Positions 1-11,052 are shown, counted from the stretch's first letter. The stretch is DNA of 64,000 nucleotides from Bolinopsis microptera (GCF_026151205.1 NC_087083.1:2928536-2992535), one strand, 5' to 3'. Notes: generated from the letters alone by a model not told the origin. Translations and numbers: made by a program.

Positions 1-422
1 TTCACAAACTCACGGGTAATTTCGTGACGTTGCTCCCATTGTTCGAATGCTGATTTGATCCATTGAGATCTGATCCATCGATACGTGATTGACTATTTAA
101 GGACAGGATTGTGCTAGCCGTACACTAACAAGCTGTCGATCACATCACAGGACACAGCCTACATGAGTACATATAGGATAGCAGCCGTATGGAGATCAGT
201 TATCGCAATCCACAATGGCAATCAATCTTCAGTAAACAGACCCAGATCTGCAGCAAACAGACCCGAGAGATCTGGAAACGCTATCCATTCCTGCGAACTA
301 AATCCTCTCTACCGACAACAGTCCAATGATGCTCTGGGACTCTGGATGGGACGAACAGACTCGTCGATCATTCCTTTGGGGGACTCCTAAGAACGCAGAT
401 CATATGGTGGACGCGGAGCATT

Positions 423-687
423 GCGTAGTCAACGCCCAACGGTACCTTCAAATCCGCACCTAATCTCTTCCATCAGCTCTTCACAGTCCACGGACTCTTC
501 CCTGACGGCTGGCACCTCCCCCTCTTCTAAGGACTCATTCCTGGAAAATCGACGACCCTCTACCGCAACATGTTCGAGGAGATAGACACCTGGGCTTCTG
601 AGGCCTTGGGGCTACCAACCACAATACATTCTCATGGACTACGAGCTCGCCATTCACAACGCAGTTGCTTCATGCCTGCCTGCCTAG
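423..687 (+). pseudogene. MULE-type transposase fragment, degenerate
   Basis: Read in frame from 423, this stretch gives a MULE (Mutator-like) transposase core: NGTFKSAP, then FHQLFTVHGLFPDGWHLPL, a stop at 519-521, then GLIPGKSTTLYRNMFEEIDTW. After a frameshift near 630 it continues as ILMDYELAIHNAVASCLPA and stops at 687. The order (DGTFK-like, HGLFPDGWHLPL, LPGK, DYELA.HNA) is that of the MULE domain found with FLYWCH fingers in animal transposons. In-frame stops at 426-428 and 519-521 plus the frameshift make it a pseudogene. No terminal repeats were seen, and the 420 bases before it show no recognisable coding. Confidence 0.8.
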
Positions 688-904
688 GTCGAAAATAAAC
701 TAGTAGTACACTATGGCTCAGATCATATCTCAAATTGGCAATGTTACGTATTCAAATTAACAGTTCAGATCACGTCTCTAATTGGAAATGTGTTGTATTG
801 AAATCAGATCACAATTTCGGACAAATGTCGTTTTTTCTGGTACCCTGAGTCGGACAGATGTCGCTGTCGGACAGATGTCGCTGACAGGAGTCGTGTTACC
901 CAGT

Positions 905-1110
905 AACCCTGACCCTGACCCTAACCCTGACCCTAACCCTGACCCTAACCCTGACCCTAACCCTGACTCTAACCCTGACCCTAACCCTGACCCTTACCCT
1001 GACCCTAACCCTGACCCTAACCCTGACCCTAACCCTGACCCTAACCCTGACCCTAACCCTGACCCTAACCCTGACCCTAACCCTGACCCTAACCCTTACC
1101 CTAACCCTGA
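905..1110. repeat. Telomere-like array of CCCTAA and CCCTGA
   Basis: About 34 hexamers alternate CCCTAA and CCCTGA, so the practical unit is a 12-mer, with a few CCCTTA variants. It is interstitial, since unique DNA flanks both sides. The open frame read through it (repeated NPDP) is an artefact of the 6-bp unit. Confidence 0.9.
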
Positions 1111-1177
1111 ATTGACCCCAGTGTAATTACATGGGGGGTCAATTTTCGGGGGTAGATTGCATCAGGGGGTCATTTGT

Positions 1178-1181
<4 letters not shown>

Positions 1182-1220
<39 letters not shown>
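1182..1220. repeat. Poly-G tract (39 G)
   Basis: An uninterrupted G run. Similar runs occur near 36070-36108 and 56742-56782. Lengths of such runs are unreliable in assemblies. Confidence 0.85.
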
Positions 1221-1221
<1 letters not shown>

Positions 1222-1423
1222 CAATTGTTGCGGTACCGTACTATATAAGTATATAGCGTACTATACCTCTCATTTGGAGATTCAGTGCCATGGTTGTCAG
1301 CTTTTTATCAACTCCGGCCAATTTCTTGACTGCGCTAATCAACTCGGTTTTATTGACTTTTAGTTTTGGTGCCAAATAAGCAAAATTCCAAATAACTTAA
1401 GAACTTAAAAGAAAGATAAAAGA

Positions 1424-1760
1424 AACCTGCCAATTTATAAATTTAACGCTGCCATAATAAGATTATAGCATTATAATCTATTTGGCATGGATTGATAATT
1501 TTATAACAAATCCTGCAAAGTTAATGGAAAACCTGCCGATTTAACTTTATCACTGCCGTAATCTATCCGGCAAGGATTGATAATTTTATAAAAATCCTGC
1601 CAAGTTAATGGAAAACCTGCCGATTTAACTTTATCACTGCCGTAATCCATCCGGAAAGGATTAATAATTTTATAGCAAATCCTGCCAAGTTAATAGAAAA
1701 CCTGCCAAATAACAAATACCTGCGCTGTTGATGCAGGATCACTAGTTAATTAGGCAGGTT
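1424..1760. repeat. AACCTGCC-headed tandem repeat, about 85 bp, 3-4 copies
   Basis: Copies begin at 1424, 1530, 1614 and 1699, each starting AACCTGCC and containing a CTGCCGTAAT-like block, a GGATTGATAATTTTATA-like block and TCCTGCCAAGTTAA. Downstream (1752-1875) the complementary word GGCAGGTTTT appears twice, so the region may be a remnant of a mobile element with inverted ends. No coding seen from 1221 to 2700. Confidence 0.6.
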
Positions 1761-2082
1761 TTGACATAAAAAATTAAGAGAAAACCTGCGGATTTAGTGT
1801 AATATACTGCTGATCTGGACAGGGTAAATTAGATTACTAGGCAGGAGTGGTAATTTCGCAGTCTTCGCTATTAACTGGGCAGGTTTTAGGTTAAATTCGC
1901 AGTGGTAATGGCTGGAATATACTCGGTGTTCAGACCTTATGATCATGGAGTGTGGTGCCTCATGGCTAATAATGACTTAATTATCCACAAGAAATAACTG
2001 ATTATGAGATTATTGTTTAAGAAACTAGTGGGTCACCTAATGCGGGTTTTGACTCAGCGGGTAATTACTCCTACCCTTTTTA

Positions 2083-2140
2083 ACTGCGGCAGTGAAATCC
2101 CGGCCGTAGGCCGGGTTACACTAGTATATATATATAGTCT
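2083..2140. repeat. Short GC hairpin followed by TA run
   Basis: CCCGGCC and GGCCGGG are separated by three bases, followed by a run of TA. It may be an end of a small mobile element; no partner was identified. Confidence 0.35.
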
Positions 2141-2734
2141 CGCTGATCAGAGCTTGCAATCTAAAATATTAATAACAATTTAAGGCATCAGATTTCAGAA
2201 AACTTTTTAATTCTCGATAATCGCATGACTATTGTGCAGTGTGTTTTAGTTTAGGCACATGATATTCTTATTCCTTTAGTTCTTTAGTTAGAAGGAGTAA
2301 AAACTTAGAATAACTTTTATCTTTTTGTAATCACGTTTTCATTTTAATGAATTAATTGCTCCGTAATACATAAACGTTTTCTATTTTGTATGTTGTACAT
2401 TATTAATTATTAAATTATAATTAATTAATTATTTAATTTATTTATTTAATACTAGTCACCCTCACCTCAATCTGCATATTCAGAGTCTGCAATTTCAGCA
2501 AAATCACAAACACTCCCCAGCATTTAGTTTAATACCTGTCATTAACTACCTTAGACGCAATTAAAGTCCACCAATACATAGTTCTACTATATACAAATAT
2601 ATGTCGTTCAAAAGCTTAATAGTATCTTTTACAACTAAAACAAGTCGTCAAGTCGTGTGTTTTATAATTAATTTCACATCCTAACACCTTCAATTATATT
2701 TATGTAGTACCCTATACAGCCCACCCAGGACGAG

Positions 2735-4029
2735 CAGTGAGACATATAGCCGAGCAGTGAGACATATAGCCGAGCAGTGAGACATATAGCCGAGCAGTGA
2801 GACATATAGCCGAGCAGTGAGACATATAGCCGAGCAGTGAGACATATAGCCGAGCAGTGAGACATATAGCCGAGCAGAGAGACATATAGCCGAGCAGTGA
2901 GACATATAGCCGAGCAGTGAGACATATAGCCGAGCAGTGCGACATATAGCCGAGCAGAGAGACATATAGCCGAGCAGTGAGACATATAGCCGAGCAGAGA
3001 GACATATAGCCGAGCAGTGAGACATATAGCCGAGCAGTGAGACATATAGCCGAGCAGTGAGACATATAGCCGAGCAGTGAGACATATAGCCGAGCAGTGA
3101 GACATATAGCCGAGCAGAGAGACATATAGCCGAGCAGTGAGACATATAGCCGAGCAGTGAGACATATAGCCGAGCAGTGAGACATATAGCCGAGCAGAGA
3201 GACATATAGCCGAGCAGTGAGACATATAGCCGAGCAGTGAGACATATAGCCGAGCAGTGAGACATATAGCCGAGCAGAGAGACATATAGCCGAGCAGTGA
3301 GACATATAGCCGAGCAGAGAGACATATAGCCGAGCAGTGAGACATATAGCCGAGCAGAGAGACAGATAGCCGAGCAGTGAGACATATAGCCGAGCAGTGA
3401 GACATATAGCCGAGCAGTGAGACATATAGCCGAGCAGAGAGACATATAGCCGAGCAGTGAGACATATAGCCGAGCAGTGAGACATATAGCCGAGCAGTGA
3501 GACATATAGCCGAGCAGTGAGACATATAGCCGAGCAGTGAGACATATAGCCGAGCAGTGAGACATATAGCCGAGCAGTGAGACATATAGCCGAGCAGTGA
3601 GACATATAGCCGAGCAGTGAGACATATAGCCGAGCAGTGAGACATATAGCCGAGCAGTGAGACATATAGCCGAGCAGTGAGACATATAGCCGAGCAGTGA
3701 GACATATAGCCGAGCAGTGAGACATATAGCCGAGCAGTGAGACATATAGCCGAGCAGTGAGACATATAGCCGAGCAGTGAGACATATAGCCGAGCAGTGA
3801 GACATATAGCCGAGCAGTGAGACGTATAACCGAGCAGTGAGACATATAGCCGAGCAGTGAGACATATAGCCGAGCAGTGAGACGTATAGCCGAGCAGTGA
3901 GACGTATAGCCGAGTAGTGAGACATATAGCCGAGCAGTGAGACATATAGCCGAGCAGTGAGACATATAGCCGAGCAGTGAGACATATAGCCGAGCAGTGA
4001 GACATATAGCCGAGCCGTGAGACGTATAG
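2735..4029. repeat. 20-bp minisatellite, about 65 copies
   Basis: The unit is GACATATAGCCGAGCAGTGA, with a recurrent GAGA-for-GTGA variant. The copies are nearly identical and strictly 20 bp apart. Because 20 is not a multiple of 3 and the minus strand lacks stops, three overlapping 417-443 residue frames are open; they are repeat artefacts. Flanks (2141-2730 and 4030-4630) are AT-rich and show no gene. Confidence 0.95.
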
Positions 4030-4637
4030 CGCTACATTACCAAGGTTGAGGGAGTGGTCGAACTGGTGGAACGTAACTTCACCCTGCTAGAAAGCTAGAA
4101 TAACGTCATTCTGTAACTTTACTCTCAACCCGTCAATACTGGCTCTAAATATCAGGATTATTTTCATCTCGTCGAGATTATTTCCAGGCACCCTAAGTTT
4201 AGATTTACGAAGCGCCATTTACATGAAGATTGGAGGAGAGTTTGAAATCCTACCGGCAATTATAACATCACGAGCAGCTACATTCAATATTTCATCAGAA
4301 TAGCCAAACAGTTACTAAATTTCAAACCGTTTACCTCATCTAATCCCTTAATGATCTTAGTGATGGCTGATTTTCTAAATCTGTGAATTAGCAATTAAAT
4401 TAAGAGCACGCCAGCTCATTGCTGGTTACCTTGTTACAGCTGAGCTGGTCTTCCTCTCACTCCCTACTCTCCGTCACAGATATAATAACTATTTAACTCG
4501 GCATTAAATTTGATAAGCACTTTCTCGCCAATGGAATAAAAAGATAATCCGCGGGTTTATTTTATGACAATTTTCATAGGGAGGGGGAGGGTAATCGACT
4601 TCCGTCTTAATCATGATCAGACAACAACATGGCTGTG

Positions 4638-4675
4638 ATTGGCTCCGGCTCGGGGAAATGGAGCCTGGTGATTGG
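4638..4675 (+). promoter_or_regulatory. Two CCAAT boxes (reverse orientation)
   Basis: ATTGG occurs at 4638-4642 and 4671-4675, about 120 and 90 bp upstream of the TATA box at 4761. Both sit in GATTGG contexts, the usual form of inverted CCAAT boxes bound by NF-Y. Confidence 0.5.
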
Positions 4676-4760
4676 TGGAACTGAGACGATTTCCAAACGC
4701 AGTGGGAAAATAATTATAATTATAATTTGGGTGATGGGATGGGGTGGTGATATGTAAAAC

Positions 4761-4768
4761 TATAAAAG
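4761..4768 (+). promoter_or_regulatory. TATA box of the small secreted-peptide gene
   Basis: TATAAAAG lies 68 bp before the ATG at 4829. A TTCAGTTCT initiator-like sequence at 4795-4803 is about 30 bp downstream, the normal TATA-to-start distance. This would leave a 5'UTR of roughly 30 nt. Confidence 0.7.
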
Positions 4769-4828
4769 TCAGTGCGGTATTGTTGGTGTTTGTGTTCAGT
4801 TCTCGACCAACTTTTATATTCCTACAAA

Positions 4829-4860
4829 ATGTCTAAACTTTTCATCTCTGCTCTTTTGGT
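4829..4860 (+). CDS. Exon 1 of small secreted peptide gene
   Basis: The start codon is in ACAAAATGTC context and is followed by SKLFISALLV. The donor is GT/GTAAGTAC, leaving two bases of a codon. Confidence 0.7.
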
Positions 4861-7800
4861 GTAAGTACTGTTTTTGAGTTATGATTGCTTTTTTTTCTTT
4901 TTGACGCTAGTTTAAGTTATAGGTAATTGAAGAGGGATTCTGGTCAATGTTGAGAATAGCATTTCAAACAATAAAATTACTTGTATCTACATGAAAACCT
5001 TGGAAAACTTTGTGTACACCCCTTCCATCAATGAGATAATGGGTCGGCCAGTCACAATTCAGATTCATAACTCATAAATTGGCTAGTTTCAATTCAGATT
5101 CATAACAAACAGATTGGCTAGTTACAATTCAGATTCATAACAAACAGATTGGCTAGTTACAATTCAGATTCATAACAAACAGATTGGCTAGTTACAATTC
5201 AGATTCATAACAAACAGATTGGCTAGTTACAATTCAGATTCATAACAAACAGATTGGCTAGTTACAATTCAGATTCATAACAAACAGATTGGCTAGTTAC
5301 AATTCAGATTCATAACAAACAGATTGGCTATAAGTTACAATTCAGATTCATAACAAACAGATTGGCTAGTTACAATTCAGATTCATAACAAACAGATTTG
5401 CTAGTTACAATTCAGATTCATAACAAACAGATTGGCTAGTTACAATTCAGATTCACAACAAACAGATTGGCTAGTTACAATTCAGATTCATAACAAACAG
5501 ATTGGCTAGTTACAATTCAGATTCACAACAAACAGATTGGCTAGTTACAATTCAGATTCATTCTATCCTCCTTCCCCAGCGTGGTTCCAACTACTAACTC
5601 TTTACCTTGAACAAGATTCTCTGTACACTCGAATAACCCTAACAAGCACGTTATCGACTCGATAATGTTTTCATTCAAGTCATAAAATAGGATAAGAGAT
5701 CGTTTACATGTTACGTAAGCCAGATTGTGGTAATTTCAGACTCCCTCCCCTTCCGTGTGCAAATAATTATTGTGTTGAAATTACACTAATAACATAGTAA
5801 GGTGCTTCCCCTTAAAATCCCCGTCCCCTCAAACCCCCGTCCCCTCAAACCCCCGTCCCCTCAAAACCCCGTCCCCTCAAACCCTCGTCCCCTCAAAACC
5901 CCGTCCCCTCAAACCCCCGTCCCCTCAAAACCCCGTCCCCTCAAAACCCCGTCCCCTCAAAACCCCGTCCCCTCTAACCCCGTCCCCTCAAAACCCCGTC
6001 CCCTCAAACCCCCGTCCCCTCAAAACCCCGTCCCCTCAAAACCCCGTCCCCTCAAAACCCCGTCCCCTCAAAACCCCGTCCCCTCAAAACCCCGTCCCCT
6101 CTAACCCCGTCCCCTCAAAACCCCGTCCCCTCAAACCCCCGTCCCCTCAAAACCCCGTCCCCTCAAAACCCCGTCCCCTCAAAACCCCGTCCCCTCTAAC
6201 CCCGTCCCCTCAAAACCCCGCCCCCTCAAACCCCGTCCCCTCAAACCCCGTCCCCTCAAACCCCGTCCCCTCAAAACCCCGTCCCCTCATACCCCGTCCC
6301 CTCAAACCCCGTCCCCTCAAACCCCGTCCCCTCAAACCCCGTCCCCTCAAACCCCGTCCCCTCAAACCCCGTCCCCTCAAACCCCGTCCCCTCAAACCCC
6401 GTCCCCCCAAAACCCCGTCCCCTCAAACCCCGTCCCCTCAAAACCCCGTCCCCTCAAACCCCGTCCCCTCAAAACCCTGTCCCCTCAAACCCCCGTCCCT
6501 CAAACCCCCGTCCCCTCAAACCCCCGTCCCCTCAAACACCCTACTGATAGGCTACTTAACGTAATATGTTAACGATACCTAACAAGGACCTCATTAGTCC
6601 TGCTCCCACCAAACAAGTTGAAACCTGTCATCTCCTCACATCATTGCTTGTGTGATAATTTGGTAATGAGGTAATGAGGTAATGAGGTAATGAGGTAAAG
6701 AGGTAATGAGGTGATCGCTCCTCCAAAATGTCCCGAAATTAGGACCCTTGCTTACTTGTAAGAATCATAGAAACGTCTGCACAAGAGATTAGTCTCGTAA
6801 CCGGGCGTTAATCAGGCGTTAACCGGGTGAACCGGAAATTATACTTTAAACGTTGACACTGCAATTTTACTACTGTTTAGTTTAACCACGTTACCAAGTA
6901 AACAATGTTAATTGTTCGTGCTTCTAGTTAACGCCCTTCTCTAGGAGACCCTTATTAATTAGCATGTATATCGAGTTTATTAATTAGCATGTATATCGAG
7001 TTTATTAATTAGCATGTATATCGAGTTTATTAATTAGCATGTATATCGAGTTTATTAATTAGCATGTATATCGAGTTTATTAATTAGCATGTATATCGAG
7101 TTTATTAATTAGCATGTATATCGAGTTTATTAATTAGCATGTATATCGAGTTTATTAATTAGCATGTATATCGAGTTTATTAATTAGCATGTATATCGAG
7201 TTTATTTTTTAGCTCATGTATATCGAGTTTATTAATTAGCATGTATATCGAGTTTATTTATTAGCATGTATATCGAGTTTATTAATTAGCATGTATATCG
7301 AGTTTATTAATTAGCATATATATCGAGTTTATTAATTAGCATATATATCGAGTTTATTAATTAGCATGTATATCGAGTTTATTAATTAGCATGTATATCG
7401 AGTTTATTAATTAGCATGTATATCGAGTTTATTAATTAGCATGTATATCGAGTTTATTAATTAGCATGTATATCGAGTTTATTAATTAGCATGTATATCG
7501 AGTTTATTAATTAGCATGTATATCGAGTTTATTAATTAGCATGTATATCGAGTTTATTAATTAGCATGTATATCGAGTTTATTTTTTAGCTCATGTATAT
7601 CGAGTTTATTAATTAGCATGTATATCGAGTTTATTTATTAGCATGTATATCGAGTTTATTAATTAGCATGTATATCGAGTTTATTAATTAGCTCATGTAT
7701 ATCGAGTTTATTAATTAGCATGTATATCGAGTTTATTAATTAGCATGTATATCGAGTTTATTAATTAGCATGTATATCGAGTTTATTAATTAGCATGTAT

Positions 7801-8526
7801 ATCGAGTTTATTAATTAGCATATATATCGAGTTTATTAATTAGCATTTTTATCGAGTTTATTAATTAGCATGTATATCGAGTTTATTAATTAGCATGTAT
7901 ATCGAGTTTATTAATTAGCATATATATCGAGTTTATTAATTAGCATTTTTATCGAGTTTATTAATTAGCATGTATATCGAGTTTATTAATTAGCATGTAT
8001 ATCGAGTTTATTAATTAGCATATATATCGAGTTTATTAATAAAATACTATTACAGGGTGTCAGTGCTGTGTATCTGTCTGATAGAGGAAACTGAAGGACA
8101 ATCTTGTAAGTGTATGAAATCAATTAAAAACTAAGGAACTTAGTGCCAATTTTCGGAACGTCAAGGATCAAATGGCGTCATATACTTACAGAATTACAAT
8201 ATACACTATTTACTTACAGTATACACTATTTACTTACAGTATACTTACATAAAACTTACAGTATACTTGCAGTTTACTGTATGTTTACTGTAAGTATACT
8301 GTATTTTAAATCAGGGTGTCTGATGTACTACCATATAAGGCATGTTACCATAGTAACAATTATTGGTTTTCAGTTTTAGTAGTAGCCACTGTGCCGCCAA
8401 ACAAGCGTGGTTCAAAGAAGGCTAAGAGTAAGATGATGAAAGCTAAGCAGGCAAGGAACATGAAACGTTTCAAACGATTCTATGAAACTAACGGTGGCGA
8501 CCTTGTAGACGATAACTTGATAGTTT
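4829..8526 (+). CDS. Small secreted basic peptide precursor, 3 coding exons
   Basis: Exons 4829-4860, 8056-8105 and 8374-8526 join in phase to encode about 78 residues. Residues 1-26 look like a signal peptide: MSKLF, a hydrophobic core ISALLVVSVLCICLI, then EETEG. The rest is strongly basic (NKRGSKKAKSKMMK, then QARNMKRFKRF) and ends with an acidic tail NGGDLVDDNLIV. Splice sites are GTAAGTAC, CAG/GGTG, GTAAGTG, TTTCAG and GTAAGTAT. The last exon leaves a single T. If splicing runs to CAG at 10148-10150 the junction codon is TAG, giving a stop made by splicing. Using the AG two bases later would instead add about 19 residues, and reading into the intron stops at 8564. Paired basic residues would suit a processed or cationic peptide, but I recognise no family. 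It has its own promoter upstream and no overlapping gene. Confidence 0.65.
5046..5560. repeat. 35-bp minisatellite in intron 1, about 15 copies
   Basis: The unit is GGCTAGTTACAATTCAGATT followed by CATAACAAACAGATT. Most copies differ by no more than one base; one has a TAA insertion at 5330-5333. Confidence 0.9.
5805..6538. repeat. 15/16-bp C-rich minisatellite, about 47 copies
   Basis: The unit is CCCCGTCCCCTCAAA with one extra A or C in many copies. The minus strand carries GGGGACGGGG runs and could form G-quadruplexes. Open frames in both directions are artefacts. Confidence 0.9.
6661..6712. repeat. 8-bp repeat AATGAGGT, 6 copies
   Basis: Short head-to-tail run with one AAAGAGGT variant, in intron 1 of the small gene. 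Confidence 0.8.
6952..8040. repeat. 25-bp minisatellite, about 43 copies, abutting exon 2
   Basis: The unit is AGCATGTATATCGAGTTTAT plus TAATT. Variants include a TTTTTT tract with an extra TC, GCATATATA and GCATTTTTA, and the last pair recurs as a block at about 120-bp intervals (7811-8030). It ends 16 bp before the 3' splice site of exon 2. Confidence 0.9.
8056..8105 (+). CDS. Exon 2 of small secreted peptide gene
   Basis: Starts after ATTACAG and completes the signal peptide (VSVLCICLIEETEGQS). The donor is T/GTAAGTG. Its 3' splice site lies about 16 bp after the end of the 25-bp array. Confidence 0.65.
8200..8310. repeat. CTTACAGTATAC direct and inverted repeats
   Basis: Several copies of ACTTACAGTATAC are followed by the complement GTATACTGTAAGT-like words, making a short hairpin-prone region inside intron 2 of the small gene. 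Confidence 0.6.
8344..8357. promoter_or_regulatory. RFX X-box-like palindrome
   Basis: GTTACCATAGTAAC fits the X-box pattern GTNRCC-AT-RGYAAC bound by RFX factors. It lies 17 bp upstream of exon 3, inside an intron, so function is uncertain. Confidence 0.35.
8374..8526 (+). CDS. Exon 3 of small secreted peptide gene
   Basis: Starts after GGTTTTCAG and encodes the basic mature region. Two further AG sites 6 and 9 bases in (TTTTAG, TAG) are also in phase and would remove two or three residues. The donor is GTTT/GTAAGTAT. Confidence 0.6.
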
Positions 8527-8924
8527 GTAAGTATTTAAAAAAAATGTTATTGTATTTTAAATGATAAACGCAGAGATCACTTACATTTAAACCACGTTTT
8601 GCAATAATAATAAATTGGATTTCTGATGAACGTAATGATTAAATACATGTAAATTATTATCATCGGGGGATCTGAAATAACCCCCAAAATCAAAATTTCG
8701 AGCCGGAACAGCTTTGCATTTATACTGTTAACGTTCGAATACCAATTTTATGCATGCAATGAGCACCTAATTAAAATTCCGTTAGTAAATTATCAAAATA
8801 TTAATACGATTATTCGTTACTTAGACCTTGGATATTCTAGAAAGCTGTTGGTCTATAATCATACATTCTAATTATACATCATACATAATATGTACATTGT
8901 AATAATAAAACGCATAGTGCACTA

Positions 8925-9437
8925 TTATAGTATTATTAGTACTGCACTATGCATAGTGCACTATCATAGTATTATTAGTACTGCACTATGCATAGTGCAC
9001 TATTATAGTATTATTAGTACTGCACTATGCATAGTGCACTATTATAGTATTATTAGTACTGCACTATGCATAGTGCACTATTATAGTATTATTAGTACTG
9101 CACTATGCATAGTGCACTATTATAGTATTATTAGTACTGCACTATGCATAGTGCACTATTATAGTATTATTAGTACTGCACTATGCATAGTGGACTATTA
9201 TAGTATTATTAGTACTGCACTATGCATAGTGCACTATTATAGTATTATTAGTACTGCACTATGCATAGTGCACTATTATAGTATTATTAGTACTGCACTA
9301 TGCATAGTGGACTATTATAGTATTATTAGTACTGCACTATGCATAGTGCACTATTATAGTATTGTTAGTACTGCACTATGCATAGTGCACTATTATAGTA
9401 TTATTAGTACTGCACTATGCATAGTGCACTATTATAA
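8925..9437. repeat. 39-bp palindromic minisatellite, 13 copies
   Basis: Each unit contains the perfect 16-bp palindrome GCACTATGCATAGTGC and the hairpin ACTATTATAGT, followed by ATTATTAGTACT. The 39-bp length keeps one plus-strand frame open (IVHYYSIISTALC repeated), a repeat artefact. Intron 3 of the small gene on either side (8527-8890, 9440-10140) shows no coding. Confidence 0.9.
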
Positions 9438-10150
9438 ATAATGCACTAAACAGGTTATCTGACTGATAAAATTTGAAATTGTTCCTGTTATAAATTTATA
9501 ACTGTATGACCAGTAGCCGATAAAGCTATCTTCGCTAAGGAAATACGCAATTAAATATGACTGTTGACTAGTTCTGACTTTTATTGACGCGATGGGTTTG
9601 ACTTCTTTACAATTTCTCAATATGAGCTAGTGAATCACGACTCCACACATCAGACTTAATATCAAAAGATATTGTTAAGAATTCTAAAGCTAACTATTGC
9701 TGAATTCGGATCAATAATGTTCAGTTAAATCATTTAGTTATTTAACCGACTTTATTGCGAAAACACCCGACTATAGCAGTCAAAACAAAATTGTGCTTGC
9801 AACTGTGGGTAAATGTTGGCTCACAAAAATCCACATTCCACATGATATTAATATGTATGCTTAGAACCCTGTAGCTTTTCTGGATTTTGCTATTGCTGAA
9901 TCCAGGAATTTAGTTGAGTTAATTTTAATATTTCATTTCTGCGTTAACTTACTAATTTAATTTAACACATTATGGTAGTAAAAACAATTAGATAATCTTA
10001 AGTTTGATTTATTTGGTAACTTAATTAAATCTTGAATTAATGATGGGTTAAGAAAACTATCACTATTTAAACAATTGGTGTAACTAGTACTCTAGTATAA
10101 TATGCTGTCAACAATCTCAACCTCACTCATTGACCACTTTTCTGTTTCAG

Positions 10151-10500
10151 AGGTTCAAGTGGACTCATCCAGAAATCCTCCAAACACAAGGAAATATTTT
10201 TACAGATCCTTTAAGCTTTCCTACACGTTTGGGGACACTACTTCATGTGTAGTTTACACACACATTTTTTTGAAAGACAAGACAGTTGATTTCTAACTGT
10301 GATAGTGCCAGAAAATGTTTCAATTATTTCAAATATTTAATAATTACTATTTGATTTTATGGACCCGTTTTTGGGATTTTTTTTTCTTTCTGATTTCTCT
10401 GGGCCCAGTCTTATCAGTTTCAGTTAAAAAGTTGTGAGTTTTGTTTATCTTTTTTTTGTGTTTCTAGCAGAATTTAACATGTATTATTCTTCATCTATCG
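10151..10500 (+). other. Probable 3'UTR exon of the small peptide gene
   Basis: TCTGTTTCAG at 10141-10150 is a good 3' splice site. Joined to the T left by exon 3, the first codon is TAG, so the remainder would be 3'UTR. A 48-residue frame remains open across it up to 10296 but would have to be read in the stop-containing phase. No AATAAA was found nearby and the end is arbitrary. Confidence 0.35.
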
Positions 10501-10833
10501 GTATCGTTACATTCTCTTTTATTTGTAAACGATAAAAATTTGCGAATGAAAGTAAATTCTTATCAACGAAAATATGTGAAAATATATGAAAATATGTAAA
10601 ATTATGTGAAAAAATGTAAAAATATCAAAATATCAAAACATCAAAAGTTAGTTTTGGAAAACCCTAAAAATTATAACTACAGTTGTATGATTGGTTAATA
10701 ATAATATTAAGCGTTAGTACTAGTAGTTTATGTCGTGTATTATAGATCTTCGAGGCATTTTAAAACTTTAAAGTTCTAATAATAATACTAATACGCACCA
10801 CTCTACAATTTGGGGCTTTTATGATGCAAAAAG

Positions 10834-11052
10834 GGCAGTATCCAAGTAGCCCAACAGGTGTTCCCGAACAGGTGTGTTAGGGTTAGGGTTAGGGTTAGGG
10901 TTATGGTTATGGTTATGGTCATGGTTAGGGTTAAGGTTAACCCTAACCCTAACCCTAACCCTAACCCTAACCCTAACCCTAACCCTAACCCTAACCCTAA
11001 CCCTAACCCTAACCCTGTTCGGAAACACCTGTCGGGCTACTTGGATACTGCC
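10834..11052. mobile_element. Foldback element with telomeric-repeat core
   Basis: The ends are a nearly perfect inverted repeat of about 40 bp: GGCAGTATCCAAGTAGCCC at 10834 and GGGCTACTTGGATACTGCC ending at 11052, continuing through AACAGGTGTT. Between them TTAGGG units (10876-10935, with TTATGG variants) meet CCCTAA units (10938-11016) head to head, so the whole element is one palindrome. No clear target-site duplication was found. I call it a MITE-like or foldback element, not a chromosome end. Confidence 0.8.

Noticed and set aside
163..390. 75-residue frame at the left edge
   Set aside because: No domain, no splice logic, and not in frame with the transposase fragment that follows.
2674..4005. 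Three overlapping 417-443 residue frames
   Set aside because: Unit of 20 bp without stops gives the same peptide in all three frames; a repeat artefact.
8316..8564. 82-residue single-exon gene
   Set aside because: It overlaps the spliced exon 3; upstream residues lie in an intron with a TTTTCAG site, and the signal peptide needs exons 1-2.
10874..11016. A true chromosome end or fusion point
   Set aside because: The telomeric repeats are inside a short inverted-repeat element with unique DNA on both sides.
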